NCBI GenBank assembly: GCA_947627815.1
Contig: CANQXN010000001.1
Location: 1 to 64,000, forward strand
Direction of reading: 5' to 3'
DNA: 64,000 bases
Source: an uncultured Clostridia bacterium
Lineage (GTDB): Bacteria; Bacillota; Clostridia; Oscillospirales; CAG-272
Made by a program: the position numbers and the translations under genes. Below are positions 60,814-64,000 of the stretch, one piece after another. Positions within the stretch are counted from its first letter, which is position 1. Every line of letters starts with the position of its first letter. A model generated the notes under the pieces. That model had not been told where the DNA came from. It searched no databases and saw only the letters and a program-made list of their open reading frames with translations.

Positions 60814-61565
60814 AATTCATTGACCTCTGTTACTGGGACAGCGTGTCCGTTAATATAATATTCATATTCTTTGCCGTATTTTGAAAAGCTGGAATTGAAG
60901 ATCTTGTGTTCGCTCAAGTAACGCGCCAGCCATAGCGGTACGGTGTTGGGAATCTTGATTTCCATGAGAATGTATCCTTGCGGCAGTACATCAAAGCCTG
61001 AGGTATCGCCGTTAAAGTTGACATTTTCGCGGCGCGTGAAGATCTCTTTATCAAAGGTAATCCGGAGTTCGGGATTGTCCTTGCCGAACATGGCGACCCG
61101 ATCGTACGAGATATACACATTGGGGCGAAGGTCATAATACTTCAGCATCCGGAGAATTTCCTTTTTGACCTGGAGATTGAAATAGGATTCTCCGGGCAGA
61201 GGCGCGGGAAGTTCCTGGTGTTCGACCATATATTCGGCATCCTTGTAAGGCATGGTAGCTCTTCTCTTGGTAACAACACCGTTATATTTCTGCTTGATCT
61301 CAAAAAACACATTGTCCTCCGGCGCGCGGTGAGGATAGTAGGAACGCATACGCAGTTTTTCCTTATAAATCGGCGCGTCGGAAGAAACGCGGATCAAATC
61401 GTTATTGACGGAGTCGTAATAGATGTTATAGAGTTTATACGAGCGGTCGTCTAAACAATAGGGGTCATAGTCCATATAGGAAGCGAGAAACCGCCGGATC
61501 TCGTCATATTGCGCTACAGTGAGCAGATATTTTTTTTCATAGCGTTTGAACACCGTAATCGCCAT
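60810..61565 (-). CDS. VTC-domain protein (polyphosphate polymerase-like)
   Basis: 251 residues, triphosphate-tunnel fold. Strand motifs KYEKKYLLT-type start (RYEKKYLL), EKLRMRSY, FFEIKQKYNGVVTKRR, RVAMF and MEIKI are as in VTC domains, which make polyphosphate from ATP in yeast. The ATG at 61565 has GGGGAGG 6 bases upstream. It leads the VTC-DUF4956 unit behind a possible leader terminator. Confidence 0.88.
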   Translation of the reverse strand: MAITVFKRYEKKYLLTVAQYDEIRRFLASYMDYDPYCLDDRSYKLYNIYYDSVNNDLIRVSSDAPIYKEKLRMRSYYPHRAPEDNVFFEIKQKYNGVVTKRRATMPYKDAEYMVEHQELPAPLPGESYFNLQVKKEILRMLKYYDLRPNVYISYDRVAMFGKDNPELRITFDKEIFTRRENVNFNGDTSGFDVLPQGYILMEIKIPNTVPLWLARYLSEHKIFNSSFSKYGKEYEYYINGHAVPVTEVNEL

Positions 61566-61586
61566 ACCATGCCTCCCCTCTTTTTG

Positions 61587-61625
61587 AAAAAGAAAAGCGT
61601 TATCCCTCAAAGGAAAACGCTTTTC
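61587..61625 (-). terminator. Terminator-like hairpin in the VTC leader
   Basis: GAAAAGCGTT/AACGCTTTTC stem with a 14-base loop and TTTTTC on the minus strand, between promoter and VTC start. It may be an attenuator, or end a short transcript. Confidence 0.55.
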
Positions 61626-61654
61626 CTTTATCAACCACAGTATTGTATCGAATC

Positions 61655-61683
61655 AATATAAATCTAATATGAAGACTTGCCAA
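61655..61683 (-). promoter_or_regulatory. Promoter of the VTC-DUF4956 unit
   Basis: TTGGCA, 17-bp spacer, TATATT on the minus strand. Confidence 0.6.
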
Positions 61684-61739
61684 ACAAGGCGTGAATTTTG
61701 TGTATGGAATGCGGTATAGACACCGACAGTCCGATCCTT

Positions 61740-62546
61740 TTACTTAGGCGTTTTCTCGTTCACATGGACATCCAACTGCGGGAAAGGAATTTCCACACCG
61801 GCCATACGGAACGCCTTATCGATCGCTTCGTTGATATCGAAAAACACGGTCCAATAATTTTCGGTTTTCGTCCAAACGCGGAAAGAAAGCGTAAGCGAGC
61901 TGTCGGAAAACGCGGAAAGATAGCAGACCGGTGCGGGATCGTCAAGCACCAGCTCGTGATTGGCGGCGATAGCGATCAGGATCTTGTTCACGCGGTCAAA
62001 ATCGGAAGCATACGCCACATTTACGGTGAAGTCCACACGGCGTTTGCCTTCGGTCGAGAGGTTCTGCAAAGAGGCGTTCGAGGCGACGCCGTTCGGCAGG
62101 CAGACCGTGATATTATCCGGCTTTTTCAAAACCGTATAGAAGAGGCTGATATCGGCAACCGTTCCCTCTTCGCCCGCCACTTTGATGTAATCGCCTACGA
62201 CATAGGGCTTGAAAATCACCAGCAAAATACCGCCGGCGATATTGGCAAGACTCCCCTGCAAGGCAAGACCGACGGCAACACCGGCCGAGGCGAGAATCGC
62301 CACGATAGAGGTCATTTCCACGCCCAGCATGGAGATGGCAATGATCAAAATAATCGCTTTGACGGAAAACTCAAAAAAGGAAGAGAAAAAGGAGGCCACG
62401 GTGGGATCCATTTTCTTGCTTTTCCGAATCTTTTTTGCAATTTTCCCTGAAAGAACGAATCCGATCACAACCACCAAGATGGCGCCAAGCAGGCGGACGC
62501 CGGCCGTTGTGATAAATTCATAGAGAGTATCGAGAATTTTTTGCAT
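61740..62546 (-). CDS. mscS: MscS-family mechanosensitive channel
   Basis: 268 residues. Three membrane helices, with the pore helix ASAGVAVGLALQGSLANIAGG and the beta domain starting VGDYIKVAGEEGTV. It opens on membrane stretch to release osmolytes. AAAGG precedes the ATG. It lies between the VanY-like lipoprotein and the VTC unit. Confidence 0.95.
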   Translation of the reverse strand: MQKILDTLYEFITTAGVRLLGAILVVVIGFVLSGKIAKKIRKSKKMDPTVASFFSSFFEFSVKAIILIIAISMLGVEMTSIVAILASAGVAVGLALQGSLANIAGGILLVIFKPYVVGDYIKVAGEEGTVADISLFYTVLKKPDNITVCLPNGVASNASLQNLSTEGKRRVDFTVNVAYASDFDRVNKILIAIAANHELVLDDPAPVCYLSAFSDSSLTLSFRVWTKTENYWTVFFDINEAIDKAFRMAGVEIPFPQLDVHVNEKTPK

Positions 62547-62623
62547 CGAAATACTGCACCTTTCTGTAGTTTATTCATTCACTGCGGCAAATAGCCGTCG
62601 GGAACACAAAAGTAGCGGGGGCA

Positions 62624-63673
62624 TCAGGTGTGATATGCCACAATGAAACCGCCGATGTTGTCGCCGGATACGGTATAGACGGCGCCGGCCGGCAACCGGA
62701 TCGAGGTCGTGGAAAGGACGGTTTCGGCCGGGCAATAGATCACCGACCATGTCACGCCGTCGGCGTCTTTAATTTGTAAAGTGCCGTTTGTCATTCGGAC
62801 GAAATTCGCGTAATGATCCAGATTTTCTATATTTTGATTCTCCATCAATTGTGCATGTGGCAACCCGACAAAACGGAAGGTAGCCAGCGCTGTGCTTTCC
62901 TGTCCCGAAAGCCCGGTATAAATGAAACCGTATTGCGCGGCATTCTGCCGGAACCATTCAAGCGCGGTCATTTCCACGCCGCCCGCTGTTACCTTTTGGG
63001 TATGCAGCGGATAAGTGGCTTTGCCGTCGTATATGTTGATCGCGATAGAGTATCCTGTGACAAAGGGACTTTGCAGGCTGTTGGCGTCCGAAAACACATA
63101 GCCGTTTACCAGCTGGATATAGGTTTCGCCGGTCGCTTCGGTAAAAGCGTTCATTAAGGCTTCTAAATAGGGGAAAGCGTCCTCTTTAATCAGGAGATTG
63201 GCGTTTGCCAACTGATAATTCTTTGATTTTTGTCCGTAAAGAACGGTAAGATTATGAGCGGGTACGCGATTGACCGAAGAAGAAACGGCACGGGAGACCG
63301 GCAGACGCAGCGGATTAAAACAGAACGGATGAAATTCATTGATCACGAGAAGTGAGCCGGAAATGTAGGAATGGGAGTCGAGAGAAACAATCCCATCCTC
63401 CGGTACGATTTTCCCCTCCTGAAGAAGCGCTCTCGGCGCTTCGGTGTCCGGCGTAGGCAGCGTCGCTGCCGGCGTAGATTGTGCCGGCGGCACATAGGGA
63501 CCGTCCGAAGAAGTTTCCAAAGGCGAAGAAGTCTTGTCCGCGCTTTCTGTCCCGACGGTAGAGGATGCGGATGCGTCATCCGAAGAATCCGCCTGCTCCC
63601 CGCAAGCCACGGCGCAGGCCAAAAGCAGGGTGAAAGACAGTAAAATGAGCATGATTTTCACAAAACGCCGCAT
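62624..63673 (-). CDS. VanY-like lipoprotein lacking zinc ligands
   Basis: 349 residues. Signal peptide with a candidate lipobox Cys at residue 20 or 24, a Ser/Thr/Pro-rich linker, then a domain that aligns with the VanY protein at 53493-54374: YGFIYTG against YGFIIRY, FRFVGLPHAQLM against LRYVGAPHAELI. The zinc motifs are lost: TGYSIAINI replaces HQTGLALDV, and the WH of EPWH is missing. It is probably not a peptidase but a wall-binding or regulatory protein. It has a consensus promoter. Confidence 0.8.
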   Translation of the reverse strand: MRRFVKIMLILLSFTLLLACAVACGEQADSSDDASASSTVGTESADKTSSPLETSSDGPYVPPAQSTPAATLPTPDTEAPRALLQEGKIVPEDGIVSLDSHSYISGSLLVINEFHPFCFNPLRLPVSRAVSSSVNRVPAHNLTVLYGQKSKNYQLANANLLIKEDAFPYLEALMNAFTEATGETYIQLVNGYVFSDANSLQSPFVTGYSIAINIYDGKATYPLHTQKVTAGGVEMTALEWFRQNAAQYGFIYTGLSGQESTALATFRFVGLPHAQLMENQNIENLDHYANFVRMTNGTLQIKDADGVTWSVIYCPAETVLSTTSIRLPAGAVYTVSGDNIGGFIVAYHT

Positions 63674-63714
63674 ACAAAAAACACATCCTTCCCCATGTAT
63701 CAATATCTTTTTTG

Positions 63715-63743
63715 ATTCTATCACAGCTTCCCTTTTTTGTCAA
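63715..63743 (-). promoter_or_regulatory. Promoter of the VanY-like lipoprotein gene
   Basis: Perfect TTGACA, 17-bp spacer, TAGAAT with TGA extended -10. Confidence 0.82.
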
Positions 63744-63823
63744 GATACCGTCGGCAAGTTATTTTGCACTTTTTGTCGAAAGCGCGCCTCCAAACGGAAA
63801 ACGAGCGGAGATCGAAGGACAGA

Positions 63824-63860
63824 AAAACCGTCGGCCTCTTCTGACACTGCCGACGGTTTT
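63824..63860 (-). terminator. Terminator of the ABC ATPase gene
   Basis: AAAACCGTCGGC/GCCGACGGTTTT stem with a 13-base loop and T-tract on the minus strand. Confidence 0.8.
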
Positions 63861-63896
63861 AAGATATGAATGAGAGAAAATATTTCGGCGATCCGC

Positions 63897-64000
63897 TTAC
63901 GCATCCAGTTTCAGAACGCGCTCGCAAAGAGCGGCGGCATCGGAGGGATCATGCGTAACCAAAAGCAGTGTTTTCCCCCGCGCGTGTTTTTCGACAAATT
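63897..64000 (-). CDS. ABC transporter ATP-binding protein, C-terminal end
   Basis: Partial; the gene enters from the right edge. The visible 33 residues end LLLVTHDPSDAAALCERVLKLDA. The H-loop histidine is in VTHD, and the spacing to the end is usual for ABC ATPases. The transporter type cannot be told. It was below the size of a normal ORF search, but the reading frame is clear and a terminator follows. Confidence 0.75.
   Translation of the reverse strand, partial: FVEKHARGKTLLLVTHDPSDAAALCERVLKLDA

Noticed and set aside
1..64000. CRISPR array, IS element or prophage
   Set aside because: I saw no regularly spaced repeats, transposase, integrase or phage structural genes anywhere in the window.

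Overview
The window is a gene-dense chromosomal segment of a low-to-mid GC Gram-positive bacterium, most likely an uncultured member of the Clostridia. Supporting signs are the Clostridia/Bacilli-type gene neighbourhoods (nusB-xseAB-ispA-tlyA-nadK-argR-recN; SRP RNA-dnaX-ybaB-recR; rapZ-whiA), an L-box lysine riboswitch in front of a DapL-type lysine operon, Gram-positive CpsBCD-type tyrosine kinase genes, a large-type SRP RNA, and consensus SigA-like promoters, most with 17-bp spacers and many with a TGn extended -10. I found no tRNA, rRNA, IS element, prophage or CRISPR array.

Layout. 1-3.8 kb: end of rsmB converging on a four-gene minus-strand operon (unknown ORF, M29 aminopeptidase, sugar-phosphate isomerase, Nudix hydrolase). 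3.9-5.4 kb: asnS. 5.4-9.7 kb: minus-strand cpsB and two tandem cpsC-cpsD units whose kinase genes are identical while the cpsC genes have diverged. 9.7-11 kb: eno. 11.2-16.5 kb: lysine-riboswitch operon dapA-dapB-dapF-dapL-lysA, with dapB broken by an apparent 11-bp deletion. 16.6-20 kb: SPFH protein plus 2-hydroxyacid dehydrogenase, then a P-loop NTPase/CYTH fusion. 20-26.6 kb: ferritin-like protein, two-domain lipoprotein, a 896-aa GAP1-like protein, a Cys-rich membrane protein, M18 aminopeptidase. 26.7-38.8 kb: coaE-lytic transglycosylase, then tyrS-murB-rapZ-whiA-dnaE-pbp-tspO reading leftward. 38.9-46.6 kb: nusB-Kae1-like-xseA-xseB-ispA-tlyA-nadK-argR-recN. 46.8-50.8 kb: small membrane proteins, trmB, a DUF1700/DUF4097-like pair, DUF378, a lipoprotein. 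50.8-54.7 kb: SRP RNA-vanY-dnaX-ybaB-recR. 54.8-58.7 kb: acidic membrane protein, prfB, nif3-trmK-DUF1858, HIT. 58.7-64 kb: two cyclophilins, VTC/DUF4956 pair, mscS, a VanY-like lipoprotein lacking the zinc ligands, and the end of an ABC ATPase gene.

Most genes are housekeeping: translation, DNA replication and repair, lysine/DAP and peptidoglycan synthesis. The unusual signals are mainly structural: homogenised kinase copies, the dapB lesion, a near-perfect inverted copy of the pbp start region in its own 5' leader, ribosome-binding sites buried in hairpins, and a VanY pair in which one member appears catalytically dead. I see no complete, clearly novel multi-gene system; the orphan GAP1-like protein and the duplicated kinase module are the nearest candidates.
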